Shown here: piece after piece, positions 45,446-55,931 of the stretch
Layout of the letters: the number at the start of each line of letters is the position of its first letter
Numbering within the stretch: the stretch's first letter is position 1
Assembly: GCA_037043015.1 (NCBI GenBank)
Contig: CM073324.1
Span: 9,197,013 to 9,261,012, forward strand
Direction: 5' to 3'
Length of the DNA stretch: 64,000 bases
DNA from: Bryum argenteum
Lineage: Eukaryota > Streptophyta > Bryopsida > Bryales > Bryaceae
The notes under the pieces: model-generated
The model's database searches: none
Told to the model about the DNA's origin: nothing
The model's input: only the letters and a program-made list of their open reading frames with translations
Program-made: the position numbers and the translations under genes

Positions 45446-45674
45446 TCAAATCGAGGAAACCTGTTGACGTCGACGACAGGTAGGAGTTGGATAGCAAGAG
45501 AAAGAGATAAAATTCCTATTCGGAATATTGAAAAGTGTATAGAAAATTATTTACATGTTCTGATAAATGTTCCTTATCACAACACAAGGCAATAACAAAG
45601 GGAACTTTGAGAGTAATTAGAAGTATTAGAACAAATTTGACATCAACCTTTCAAGATCCTTTAAGAACAAGGGA

Positions 45675-45682
45675 TTTATAGG
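45675..45682. repeat. Target-site duplication, left, of the 12.3-kb transposon
   Basis: TTTATAGG immediately before the element, repeated exactly at 57959-57966. Confidence 0.88.
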
Positions 45683-45847
45683 CAAGGTTGTTAAACCGGG
45701 CGCGTTTAGGTGGTCGGGGGCAAACCGGGCGGATTAGTTGTCCCGGACAGGCAGGCGTGCCTGACCATCTTGATTCCTGACCATCTTGATTGTAGGAGGT
45801 GAGTAATTTTTCGTGGGTAACAAACTTGTCGTCGTTTTTTTACCTAA

Positions 45848-45873
45848 GGGTGGAAGCATGCTAGGGTGGATCA
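45848..45873 (+). repeat. Subterminal inverted repeat, left
   Basis: Begins GGGTGGAAGCATGCTAGGGT and is the exact inverse of 57815-57840. Such sites commonly bind the transposase. Confidence 0.92.
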
Positions 45874-47188
45874 CCAAAGACATGTACTTGTACCCATGGG
45901 AGTACCCAAAGTCAACGATCTTTTAGCCCAGGAGTACTCAGGGTACTCGATACTATTTAAGGAAAATAACTAGCTGGAAATTACGTGTCAGATACGCGTG
46001 GCCGTATTTTAAGGATTCGCAATGATGACAAAGATTTGAATTGGATTGTAGACCGGCAATCACCGGTAAGTTAGGGCGCGAAACTGGTGGCTGTGGGTCG
46101 CTCCCATTGAGGCCTCGAGGGGAACCGGTGATGCGCGGTCTTTGTCTCGCACCTCGGAGGTTGACTGATTTTGCCTTGCAATTTTTGTTTTGAGGGAGCG
46201 TTGCTGCTTGCCGCTGTTAGGTCGCGCTGATGCTTGCTGATGTTAGGTCGCGCTGATGCTTGCTGATGTCAATTAGGTCGCGCGTGGTTGGAGCCGAAAG
46301 CTGTGAGGGTGTTCATGTAGTGTGTAGGCTGATTTTAGCGAGGGCACGTTTAGCGAGAGAATTTGCGGCTGGACTGTTTGTGAGAGCTTTTTGAGGGTAA
46401 TTTGTGAGGGTTACAGGAGTGTGCGTGAGGGGTGCAACATCTTTGAACGAGGGTTTGAGGGCAGCGTACGAGGGTTGCTGCTTGTTGATGAGGGGTCGCG
46501 CGTGGTTGGAGCAAGTTTCTGTCCGCAATGCTATGGAGGTTTAGGGTTTAGTGTGAGTGGTCGGGTGCGTAGTGTGAGTGGTCGAGTGCGCAGTGTGAGT
46601 GGTTTAGAGTTTAGTGTGAGTGGTCGAGTTTATTGTGAGTGGTCGGATGCGCAGTTTAGTGTAAGTGGTCGGTCTTTGTATTTGTGCGAGAAAAGTCGTG
46701 AGGGTCTTTGTCTGCGAGGTCTTTGTGCGAGGGTCTTTGCGAGGGTCTTTGTGACTATGCGAGGGTGCTGCGAGGATGCCGTAACTGTGCTAGAAAAGTT
46801 GTGAGGGTGCTGTGATTGTGCGAGGGTGCTGCGAGGGTGCCGTAACTGTGTTAGAAAATTTGTGAGGGTGCTCTGACTGTGCGAGGGTGCTGCGAGGGTG
46901 CTGTGACTGTGCGAGGGTTTTGTGAGGGTGCTGCGAGGGTGGTGTGATTGTGCGAGGGTGCTCGGAGGGTGCTCGGAGGGTGTCTTTGATTTGTGCGCGA
47001 GTCTTTGCGAGGGTCTTTGTGGTTGTGCGAGGGTGTTGCGAGGGTGGTGTGATTGTGCGAGGGTGCTCGGAGGTCTTTGTGGATGTGCGAGGTGTCTTTG
47101 CGAGGTCTTTGTGAGTGCACCTCGATCGGTGCTGTGAGGTTTAGAGTTTGTTGGTTTTTTTTTCAGGTAGTTCGAGCGGTCCTCTCCA
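45874..47188. repeat. Transposon left arm with GAGGGTGCT minisatellite
   Basis: There is no gene before 47189. From 46548 to 46670 the phrase agtgtgagtggtcg recurs about six times. From 46690 to 47130 gcgagggtgctg / tgtgactgtgcgagg units recur irregularly, with a few longer blocks near 46800-46900 and 46925-47070. These open long frames on both strands by composition. It probably precedes or forms the 5' leader of the plus-strand transcript. Confidence 0.7.
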
Positions 47189-49735
47189 ATGCCGATGATG
47201 AAGAAAACGCCAGTCCACGGCACGTCTACCGAGCCGACATCTCCCTCGAAGACTGCCTCGAAGTCCGCGAAGTCCGCGAAGGCAAAAGAGAAGCGAGACA
47301 AGGCTGAGAAATTGGAGAAGCCTGCCAGAGAGGTGGAGGTAATCGAGGATGCACCAAGCGAAGAAGATGACGAGTGTATGGAGCTCGTGGACGTGGACGC
47401 TGCCATTTTGAAGTGCAGACCTCCACCGAAACAACTTCTGGTGGACGATTGGATGGAGTTGCACGGGCTGGAGGGGACGGGTTTGAACCCGAAGAGATTC
47501 GGCCCGTCGTTCAAGACGGAGGAGGAGATGAAGAAGGTGTTTGGTCCGAAGAAGGGCAGAAATGGCTACAAGTGGCAAGATTGTGCCATTCCAGAAGTAT
47601 TGGCGAGGGTGAGAAAGCTTCACCCGATAATCTATCAACATGACGCGAAGGACATGCCTACAATTTTGAAGATCAAGTTCGCTGAAGGGATTCAGCATGA
47701 ATTCGTGAATGGCATCGGTTCTATCAACTGGGCTCAGTTTGCTCAGGAGGTGAACAACACTCAGCGCAAAAGGCGATCTGAGACGCGGGAGAGGCTCCAG
47801 TACTGCAAAGACAAGGGAGTCACGAAGGTTAGCAAGGAAGAAATTTTGAAAATCAAGCTCGAGACTCCTACAGCAAGTGCTCAAATTCCTGGTTCTTCTT
47901 CAAAGAAGGTAAATTTGCTTTCATTTCAGTGAGGTATTTAGGGTTCAGGGTGCCGCACAATTTCTTCTCTTTGGCTGATTGCTTGTTTGGCTGATTGCTT
48001 GTTTTTCGGTTTTTTGTTGCAGGATGTTTCAGAAGTATGTGCGAGTAGAATTCCCACCAAGCAAGAAGAAGACCTTGGGCACTGTACTGCAGAGCGAATT
48101 GCGAGAATTTCAAATATTGGGCGAATCTTGAAGAAGGAGATCGCCGTGAGCAAAGCAGGTCAGGCCGCAGCGGCTGAGAAGATCGAAAAAGCAAATGACG
48201 TCAAGAGGGCGTTGGAACAGCATTTGTCGATGTTGGAGGGACAACTTGCTGGGGTCGGCTCAGAGGCCTGGGACGAGGACGTTGAAGCTCAGTTTCAACT
48301 CAAGGTATTCGAGAGGATGAAGAGTACCAACACCGCAAAGTTACATGCAGCGATTTTGGAGACCAAAGTTGCTGAGGCAGAGCTTGAGAACATCGAATTC
48401 AAGCTCAAGCTACAGGAGCAAGAGCTGGCAACCATCACCGAAGAAGCGAATCACCTCAAGTCTGGAGGGCGACCTGCTGGGTTACATCCATGGCCAATGT
48501 TCTACCCTCAACCGTCACGAGAAGAAGTGTCAATAGTGAATGTCTCATTGTGTAGCCTGTGTAGTTTTGGATTTCCCAATCATGACATAGTTGTAGCTAG
48601 TTGTATGCATGTCTACCATCCGTGGTGTGCATATTTAGTTTTTGGCAAAGGATTTAGGTGTGTGCAGAGAAATTGCACTGCATCCGTCCACCCCAGTTGG
48701 TATCAGAGTTTCGGGTGGGGGATTCCTTCTGATGAGCTGGTGCAAGAAGCTGCGAAGCTCGATGCAGATGCGGTTTCCTTGAAGTTTATGCATGAACGAG
48801 AGGAGGCTATCAATCCCAAGCATCAGGAGGATGAGAAGTGTAACAAGGAGAAGGAGCAGCCGATTGGTAAGTGTTTTAGCTAAATTAGTCTACCTTTCAG
48901 ATGACAGTAGTGATTCACTTGTGTATGCTTGTTTGAGTGGCGTATGGGATTTTTTTGACGATGCAAGAGGTTGTAGGTACTATACTCGATGTATTTACTA
49001 GAGGTATTGTAACTTGTTCAGGTATGCTTGGGTCGACTTGTACATTACTAGTCTGGGATGTAGGTATATGCTGGTACATTGTGTATGAAAAAGTATTATT
49101 AGTGCATGTTCAATACTGTGATGTGTAATTTGGGTACCGTGTAGATCTACTGTATGTAGCCTTAGGTACGACGTAGTAGAAGCCGGATGTACTATGTGGT
49201 TACTATTTGTACAATGTTAGTATAGAGGGTAGCATACAATGTACTCATTCGCTCACTTAGCAATTTCGATTTCCTACAGGTACATTAATTCGATAGTCTG
49301 AGTACATGTATAATACATTGGGTATCATAGTATACAATCAATGCGTTGAAGTAGCCATGATGTATCGGTTGAAGTACTTAGGAAAAATATGAGGTACTCA
49401 GATCAGGTTGGTTACAGTACTTAGAAGCAGATTTGTGGTGTAGGTACTTGGGTACTCCGACACAGGCACCACGTACGTACACATTTCGAATGTTTACTTC
49501 AATTATTGTACCTCCATTGACGTTTCATTGGAAGAAGACTACTAAGCTTTTTTATGGGCTTTTTGCAGCGTTGAGGAAGATGAAGATGGTGGCGAATGAG
49601 CTGCAGGTTTCCTTACCAGCTGTCCCTAGTGTGCTTCCGGATCAACCGTTGCAAATCGCCACTCCTACACAAGGCGGCATGTGTTCATACCCCCAGGACC
49701 TGTCTCGGTGTCACCGAAACATCAAGCCATTGTAG
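47189..49735 (+). CDS. Transposon protein with coiled coil and RING-like finger
   Basis: Exons 47189-47908, 48023-48866 and 49569-49735 join with phase agreement (AAG|GTAAAT to TTGCAG|GAT; G|GTAAGT to TTTGCAG|CG). Residues 1-80 are Lys/Glu-rich and disordered. About 85-200 holds a conserved-looking globular part (WMELHGLEGTGLNPKRFGPS; CAIPEVLARVRKLHPIIYQH). About 260-400 is a coiled coil. It is followed by a RING-like cluster, CSLCSFGFPNHDIVVAS, then CMHVYHPWC and CVQRNCTASVHPSWYQSFGW, which suggests an E3-ligase or chromatin-reader role. The last exon runs out of a proline-rich frame near 49676: another frame reads on as VFIPPGPVSVSPKHQAIVGQ, so a one-base lesion is likely. No transposase motif is seen. 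Confidence 0.6.
48884..49568. other. GTAC-rich intron of the transposon gene
   Basis: This intron is unusually dense in gtac, tgtact and agtac words (for example near 48975, 49020, 49130, 49200, 49240, 49310 and 49440). The same bias marks 52619-52765 and 54985-55520 in the element, but not the host DNA outside. Confidence 0.5.
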
Positions 49736-49851
49736 GCCAGCCATCAAAGAATGCAGGTTATGATTTTTCTCTTAGGTGTTGCTCAATGCTAATGTAACTC
49801 TTTATCGTATAAAATACGAGTCTTTGACAATTCTTTTTGTGACTCAGAGGT

Positions 49852-50882
49852 TTGTTGAAGGGCATACCAAGGCAAGAGGAGGATTCTGATGACGATACCG
49901 CTTCTTCTAAAAGAGGTGATGCATCAGACTCCGACGGTGAGTCAGAGGATGGGGGAGAGTCTCCAGTAGGGATGCACGATCAGGGGACATTTGTGCTAGA
50001 GGCAGGACATCCTGAGGTAGTTGGAGCACCTGAAACGCAACTGAAGGCTCTTTTGAAGTCGATACATTGCGCCGCTCCTGAGGTTCACATGGCACCTAGT
50101 ACAGCACCCTGCTCAGCTCTGATGGTGGTCAAATCAGCCTGTGCGTCCAGTGAGGCCTTCGGCAAGGCAGCGCCCTGCTTAGCTCCTACGGAGGTGAAGG
50201 GAGTAAGCTCGCCCATCGAGCCACCGAGCAAGGCAGCACCCTGCTTAGCTCCTACGGAGGTGAAGGGAGTAAGCTCGCCCATCGAGCCACCGAGCAAGGC
50301 AGCACCCTGCTCAGAGTCTGCGGATGTGAACGCAGCGACCACGCCCATTGAGCTGCCGAGCAAGGCAGCACCCTGCTCAGAGTCTGCGGAGGTGAACGCA
50401 GCGACCTCGCCCATTGAGCCGCCGAGCAAGGCAGCTCCGTGCTCAGATCCTGAGCTGGTCACCACACCGTACACGGCCATTGAGCCGAAGCAGACAAGCA
50501 ACGAGCAGGAGAAGACAATTTCAATGGGACTCATGGATTTAGCTCGGGAGTTAGAGGAACACAGTGAGCCGAAGGCCTTGGAGGCTGAATCTAAGGCAGC
50601 GCCCTGCGAGACCCTCTTGGGTGAGATTCGCCCACCCGAGCCGGAGCAATGGACATTGACGTGCCATCTGCGGCACTGACGGAAAGTAAGGACGAGCCGC
50701 AGCAGGTTAGGAAGACAAGGGCTCGAATGACGCCGTTGGATGCGATGGAGAGCGAGAGCCCTGATGGAGTGCCTGAGGAAAGTTCGAAGAGGATGAAGAA
50801 GGTCCTCGAATTGGAGGAGGATGGAAGTCCAAGTCGGAAACGGAGGAAGTCGGTGAGCAAAAAGAAGAGAGGAAAGCGCTAG
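49852..50882 (+). CDS. Repeat-rich transposon protein or C-terminal continuation, frameshifted
   Basis: The first frame, 49852-50680, is acidic (QEEDSDDDTASSKRGDASDS), then carries 4-5 copies of a 22-residue repeat beginning SKAAPC, then leaves frame near 50640. The downstream part in the next frame, to 50882, reads MDIDVPSAALTESKDEPQQ and ends in a basic, nuclear-localisation-like tail (SRKRRKSVSKKKRGKR). The best reading is one protein with a one-base lesion at about 50640, possibly the last exons of the upstream RING-like gene. It has no recognisable domain. Confidence 0.45.
50164..50449 (+). repeat. 66-bp coding repeat (22 residues), about 4.5 copies
   Basis: Units beginning aaggcagc(g/a)ccctgct recur every 66 bases and encode SKAAPC(L/S)-x9-SPIEPP. 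The repeat keeps frame throughout. Confidence 0.92.
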
Positions 50883-51063
50883 ATGCTTTGTCAATTGTGA
50901 ATGATTTTGTTTAGCAATACTGTAGTATAGCATTGCCTTTGTAAATGATGATAAGTCTCTAACTTATTGTCAACTATCTTATTGTGAAATGAAAATCGTG
51001 GTTCACTTTTGTACTTGACCAACGCAGGTGTTGTAGTTTGATGAGAATGACATTACTAGAGGG

Positions 51064-52225
51064 ATGGAGAGCGTGCCTGTAACGGTTGATGTGCCTGTGG
51101 GAGGTTCCGCCCCCATGGCTCCTTTTGTCTATATCCCAACCAGTATTTTGTCTGAGCAGGTTGTAGTAGATAACGAGCGTGAGAGCAGTTGTAAGTGCTA
51201 CGGTCAAGACTGCTCTTTAAACCCGGGTAGTTGTGAATGCTTGCAAAAGAATGGAGGTAGTTGTGCATACGACGCTGCTGGACACTTGCGAGAGGTCGAC
51301 GACAGTAATGGATCCGAGGTAAGCACCATGTTCTATTCGTCACTTTATTTTACTATTTGCAAGGTTCAGAATGGTTTGGATAGAAAATCACGCTCGCCAT
51401 ATTGCTTGTGCATTTTGTGAAGGTTTCCGAATACCAATACTGTCAACCGGGGGAGGGGTGTTACGTGGAAGAGAACACAAAGTCTTGGGACCCTCAGGAC
51501 GGATCTGTAGTTTGCGAGGGACATTATTCTCGAAAATTCATTTTCGAATGCAATTTGACTTGCTTGTGTCATGCCTCATGTCGAAATAGACTTGTCCAGA
51601 AAGGATTGAAATTAAAGTTTAGCCTATTTTGGACTGAGGGTCGGGGTTGGGGTATCAAAACACTTGAACCTATTGCACGTGGACAATTTGTTTTTTCGTA
51701 CCACGGTGAGATTTGCACCAATGCAGAGACAATGAGAAGGACGGAAATGCGGCTGAGTAACGGCTGGTATTCCATGAGTCTTGACGTTGACTGGCGGGCG
51801 GAGGCTGCCAGCAACGATGACACAACTTTGAATATTGATGGACTACGGTATGGTAATGTATCACGTTTTTGAACCACAAAAAGTGAAGATGCGAATCTAT
51901 TGGACATGCCGGTGAGGATAAACTACGGAGACCCACGACTCTATGAAGTTGCTTTTTTTTCACATCGAGAGATCAAGGCTCTTGAAGAACTTACCTGGGT
52001 ATGGGTAATAATTTCCTTGTATACCTCTTTGATGTACATGCTCTTTCATTCTGTAAGCGTATCTTTTGAGTTTTGAGCAAGTTTAATGACGGGTTTGTGA
52101 TTGGCTAACAGGATTATGGTCCACAGTACCAGGGGAGAGGAGCGCTCAATGGGCCCTGTTTGTGTGGAAGTTTGTTATGTAGGAATCCACCCAGCAAGAG
52201 GAGTTTGGGTGTAGGAAGTAGCTGA
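51064..52225 (+). CDS. SUV39-type SET-domain histone-lysine methyltransferase on the transposon
   Basis: Members of this family methylate histone H3 lysine 9. Exons 51064-51318, 51423-51998 and 52112-52225 join in phase (GAG|GTAAGC to TGAAG|GTT; TGG|GTATGG to AACAG|GAT), about 314 residues. Exon 1 ends in a pre-SET zinc cluster (CKCYGQDCSLNPGSCECL, CAYD). Exon 2 continues it (CNLTCLCHASCRNRLVQKG) and enters the SET domain (RGWGIKTLEPIARGQFVFSY, HGEI). The last exon gives DYG and the post-SET CLCGSLLC. At 51868-51884, exactly at the cofactor-binding R-F-x-N-H region, a missing T and an extra A throw about 12 bases out of frame and create TGA at 51870. Both sides are otherwise in register, and exon 2 is 576 bases, divisible by three. 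As it stands the product is truncated. No chromo or SRA domain is visible. Confidence 0.82.
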
Positions 52226-52425
52226 GACCACGGAGGATAGGAGCGCTCAATGGGCCCTGTTTGTGTGGAAGTTTGTTATGTAGGAATCCACCCAGCAAGA
52301 GGAGTTTGGGTGTAGGAAGTAGCTGAGACCTTGTTTGTGAGGAGCGCTCAATGGGCCCTATTTGTGAGGAAGTTTGTTATGTAGAAAAATACCCAGCCAT
52401 AGGAATTCAGATGTAGTTCATGTAT
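52140..52425. repeat. 101-bp tandem repeat containing the post-SET exon, three copies
   Basis: The unit starting gagcgctcaatgggccctgt occurs at 52140, 52241 and 52342. Each unit repeats the coding bases for CLCGSLLC and part of the 3' sequence. The first two are nearly identical; the third is more diverged and shorter. Confidence 0.95.
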
Positions 52426-52618
52426 GAAGTGCATGAGACGTATGTACCATTTCACTAGGCCATTTTTGTGTCACAGGCGCCTGGTTGATGATAATGGAAT
52501 TTTTGGCCATCACTTATCATGTTCTGTTTATCAAAATCTAATGCTCCTGCTCAATGGTGCCAGATGTTGTAAAATTGCACAATTGTGAAAATGAAACATC
52601 GATTAACTCTGAAAACTG

Positions 52619-52765
52619 GTATGTACTTCGAGTACTTAATAATACCATTGCGTTAAGTACCAGATGGTATGTACTTCGAGTACTGACTAATGCCATTGCG
52701 TTAAGTAGCAGATGTTATGTACTTCGAATACTAAACAATACCATTGGGGACTTGAGAATGCCAGA
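52619..52765. repeat. 48-bp tandem repeat, three copies
   Basis: Units beginning atgtacttcgagtact at 52621, 52669 and 52717, with aataccattg and cgttaagta in common. It lies between the ends of the two convergent transposon genes. Confidence 0.93.
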
Positions 52766-52958
52766 CTTCATGCTTAAGTGTTATTCCCGTTACACACTGA
52801 TTGGCCAAAGTGTAGTAATTAGCTTCCAAAACATGCCAATGGTTGGAGAAAAGGTGTCAAGCCTTTACTAACATGTAAACAAGCCCTAAGGAAGCTCAAT
52901 GTGACTGTATTCAAAATACAATAAAAATACAAGATGCCATATGAACGGATTGTTGCAA

Positions 52959-55931
52959 TCAACCCATCACCTCATCTGTTGCCCACCACGCAGATAGGAC
53001 TTGTTGTATCATTTCTAGTGTATCACTTGTCATCTTGTAAACCGCCATACCACCCCTAACTGTATGTGAAGCTAATATCATTGGGAATTTTACAGCCCGT
53101 ACATGACGTGCAAAAATATGGGCCACCGGGTGTGCATCCAGGTACAAATATGTGCTGGACCCTCTTTGGGACTTCTGATAGTAAGTGCCAGCCACAACAT
53201 AATCCCCCCTTTGAAACTCCTCTCCCCATGGGCAAACGAAATCCTCTTGAACCTTATACTTGGACTTTGTACATTGCAGCACGTAGAAGTCAACTCCTTC
53301 CTCATTGCCATCTTCTGCTGGAATCATGAAGTTGTCACCTACTTGTAAAAGGGCTGCGTTAGAGTCGTCAACACCACCCGCATGTAGCCAAGTCTCTGGA
53401 TCATCATGGCTCTGGATTTGCTCCTGCACAGCTACCACGTTTGTTGGCCTAAGGCGGACTACACGCCAAGGTGCTACATATGAATTCTGTTCACAGTTTT
53501 GCGACTCGTGGTTAATACATGGAGCACAGAAACATGACAAATCACGAACCAAGAGAAGGGTAGGATCAGTCTGCGAACACCCCAATATACTATGGAATTG
53601 CCGGGACTCTGGAATGGTTTTGCACTTCCACTCATTCACTCTATCCACATCTCCAATGCCAATATGCCAAAACTCTCTATATATGGGCACTTCCTTTGCA
53701 GCATCTGAGGAACTCAAAACACGATGGCTGAACTTCGACTTCAAAAAATCTACACATTGTTGTGCATTGGCTAATTCGTCCTCCGGGTCTTTGGATTTGA
53801 TGCGTGCGTAATGCCCTCTTTGCAACCGCTCCACTCCGTCCCACTCTCCTGCAGCCCAACAATCACGTGCCAACGGAGGTCAATATTAGATTTTAATACC
53901 CTAAATCATGCTAAATGGTCGGAAAAATTACCTTTTCCATGGCCACTACCAAAGTAATTCCATCTCATGGTGCAACCCGTGAGGCCCGGATACCGTGCCA
54001 CAAAATACATAGCTCGGGATCCTTTGAATTGGGTCACGCATCCGTCGCTGAGACCCAATGCTCGGTGGGTTTGTAACTGCGGATCCAACCACTTCCAAAG
54101 GTGCAAAAGGAGACAATGTTGTACAAATAACGAATCATGTTTCTTGTCATCACTAATATAATAGTGAGTGTGCTTGATTATACCGCATTCCTCACCTTCT
54201 TCTCGGTGGTGCCTTGAACAATGTAATGTGAACAAGGATCGTTATAGATGTACTAAACCAATGCATGCTTTGAACCTCATTTTGAATTGCAAAAGTATAA
54301 TTTTCTGCATAATCTATGTGAGAGATTAACACACCATGAGGCACATTCTCCATCATTTTCCTACATTCAGTGTCTTGCCACGATGCAACAAAGTTGTGAG
54401 TGACAAATTCTTGCATTTTTTTCTGGAAATAAGCTACAAACTCACCTGGAGATGTTTCCTTGAACACCTCTGTGATGCGCTTCTTTTCATAACCTGTTTC
54501 TTCATGGAGACCAACAACCTTCATTTCAAAGCATCTCCACTTGACCAAGAGATCAGTAGCTACAGAGCACTCCTGAGGACAGAACTTCACTTTTTTCACA
54601 CCACAAGATGCGCATTCACCCATTAAGCAACTAAGTTTATGCCACTTATCAAGGTCCCCCTTAGGACAAACACAAGCTTTCCATAGTGTTGAGAGACGGT
54701 CGAACGTATTTGTCGTAGCAAGACATTCATCTTCTGCAATACCACATACCCCACATCCGCATGTACAGCCCATATGACAATGACTCTCCTTTGAGGTATC
54801 TCTAAAACCATTTAGAGCTTCCCTTAACAGGTCTACCTCGACATGATTCACACAACAACAACTATTTTGATCTTTGAGAGTTTTTACATACCAAGGCTTG
54901 AGATACTCGAAGGCTCTTTGTCTTATGCGACACTCAGGATGTGCTTCCTTGAAACCTATAAACAATTGGGCCTGGCACATAGTATCCAGATCAGAGTTAG
55001 TACATCTGCAGCACCATATTTAGTACTTGACACAAACAAAGTATATTCGGTACACAGTGCACATGATCATGTGTATACATCCTGTATGAAAGACTACTCC
55101 AAGTACTGAAGTACATATGAACCCATGTAATGCACAATCTGACTGACAATTTAGTACAACGAACGACAGTACCATTACCTTATATACCAACTTGGACTTG
55201 TGTATTACAAAACGTAATTTGAGTACTTAGTTTTCTACCTTCTATACTGAACCCACGACCCAACTGTACCACGAATACGCTGAAGTCACACGTTGTCTAC
55301 TCAGTATACTTAGAACTGTATGTCCAGCACATCAAAAGTAAACTACATACAAGAACTTAATGACAATTTGTACCTTTACTACCATGCCAATGAATTGATT
55401 ACTTCTACAAGTACCATGTGCCACTCAGTTGACTTATGAGTATTTATGTACGCATAAAACCGCATGAGTACCTTGCTTCAATCCACCGAAAGTAATGGGT
55501 AACTAGCTTACCTTTCTACTTGTACATATGAACAAACACCGAACTTAGCTTATAACCCGTGAGTCCAAAGCCAAGCCTTGAAAGAACATAAAGAATCATT
55601 CAATTACACAAAGAATATAGTAAACATCGAACCCGAGTGTCGTCATGAGGTAGTGAGTAGCATGCACAACATATTCATTCCTCCTCGTGCGACGCCGTGT
55701 CACATCTTTCTTGTTGGGTGAGACACGAGATCTCCCATGCCACCAAGCTCGCACAGCCTCCTTCACGTAATCGACAAACCAAAGACGCTTCGACCGCTCC
55801 AAAAGTTTGTCTCGCTCTTGAACGTTGAAAGAGCCACTTCTCCTTTCTATAGCGTTCGAGAATATTTCGGGATGCACCGCACACCAAAGTGACATCAACA
55901 CCATATTCAATCGAATACCATAATCATTCAA
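52959..55931 (-). CDS. Large transposase-like protein of the 12.3-kb element
   Basis: I infer exons of about 55931-55626, 54971-53932 and 53848-52959. Exon 1 carries VSPNKKDVTRRRTRRNEYVV and HATHYL. The next begins AQLFIGFKEAHPECRIRQRA followed by LKPWYVK, then zinc-binding clusters (CHMGCTCGCGVCG; CLMGECASCG), HIDYAENYTFAIQNEVQSMH, YYISDDKKHDSLFVQHC and SDGCVTQFKGSRAMYFVARY. The last intron (GAAAAG|GTAATT to CTGCAG|GAGAG) splits a motif that becomes GSGHGKGEWDGVERLQRG when joined. The order DY(A/S)ENY, then SDG-x-QFK, then GHGKG-x2-DG is that of a widespread uncharacterised family I associate with transposons. The acidic residues could form an RNase H-like active site. A frame change near 54195, between HITLFKAPP and EEGEECGII, has no splice signal and is probably a lesion. 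The start is not established. Confidence 0.65.
54981..55595. other. GTAC-rich intron of the minus-strand transposon gene
   Basis: Non-coding DNA dense in gtac/agtac/gtact words, like 48884-49568. It includes a long intron between exons 1 and 2 of the transposase-like gene. Confidence 0.5.

Larger units (their letters stand above)
41870..45682. repeat. Segmental duplication unit 2, left part
   Basis: Colinear with 60300-63715. Examples are gttgagatctaaataacttg (41888) against gttgagatctaagtaactta (60324), gtggttccatgtgcttt in both, and the downstream and coding parts of the beta-propeller-like gene. The unit has two extra short elements (42513-42765 and 42881-43313) and is split at 45683 by the 12.3-kb transposon. 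Confidence 0.85.

Noticed and set aside
46391-47514. Ser/Thr/His-rich minus-strand frame and Cys/Val-rich plus-strand frames in the transposon left arm
   Set aside because: They are produced by the gagggtgct minisatellite and the antisense of the RING-like gene. Composition is repetitive and no motif is present.
50085-50933. 282-codon minus-strand frame opposite the SKAAPC repeat
   Set aside because: Antisense of a 66-bp in-frame repeat. The plus-strand frame joins acidic and basic protein-like ends, so the minus frame is a shadow.
51064-52225. SET gene considered as a host gene interrupted by a nested element
   Set aside because: It lies well inside matching terminal repeats, between other element genes, and unit 3 lacks it along with the whole element. 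A very old capture cannot be excluded.
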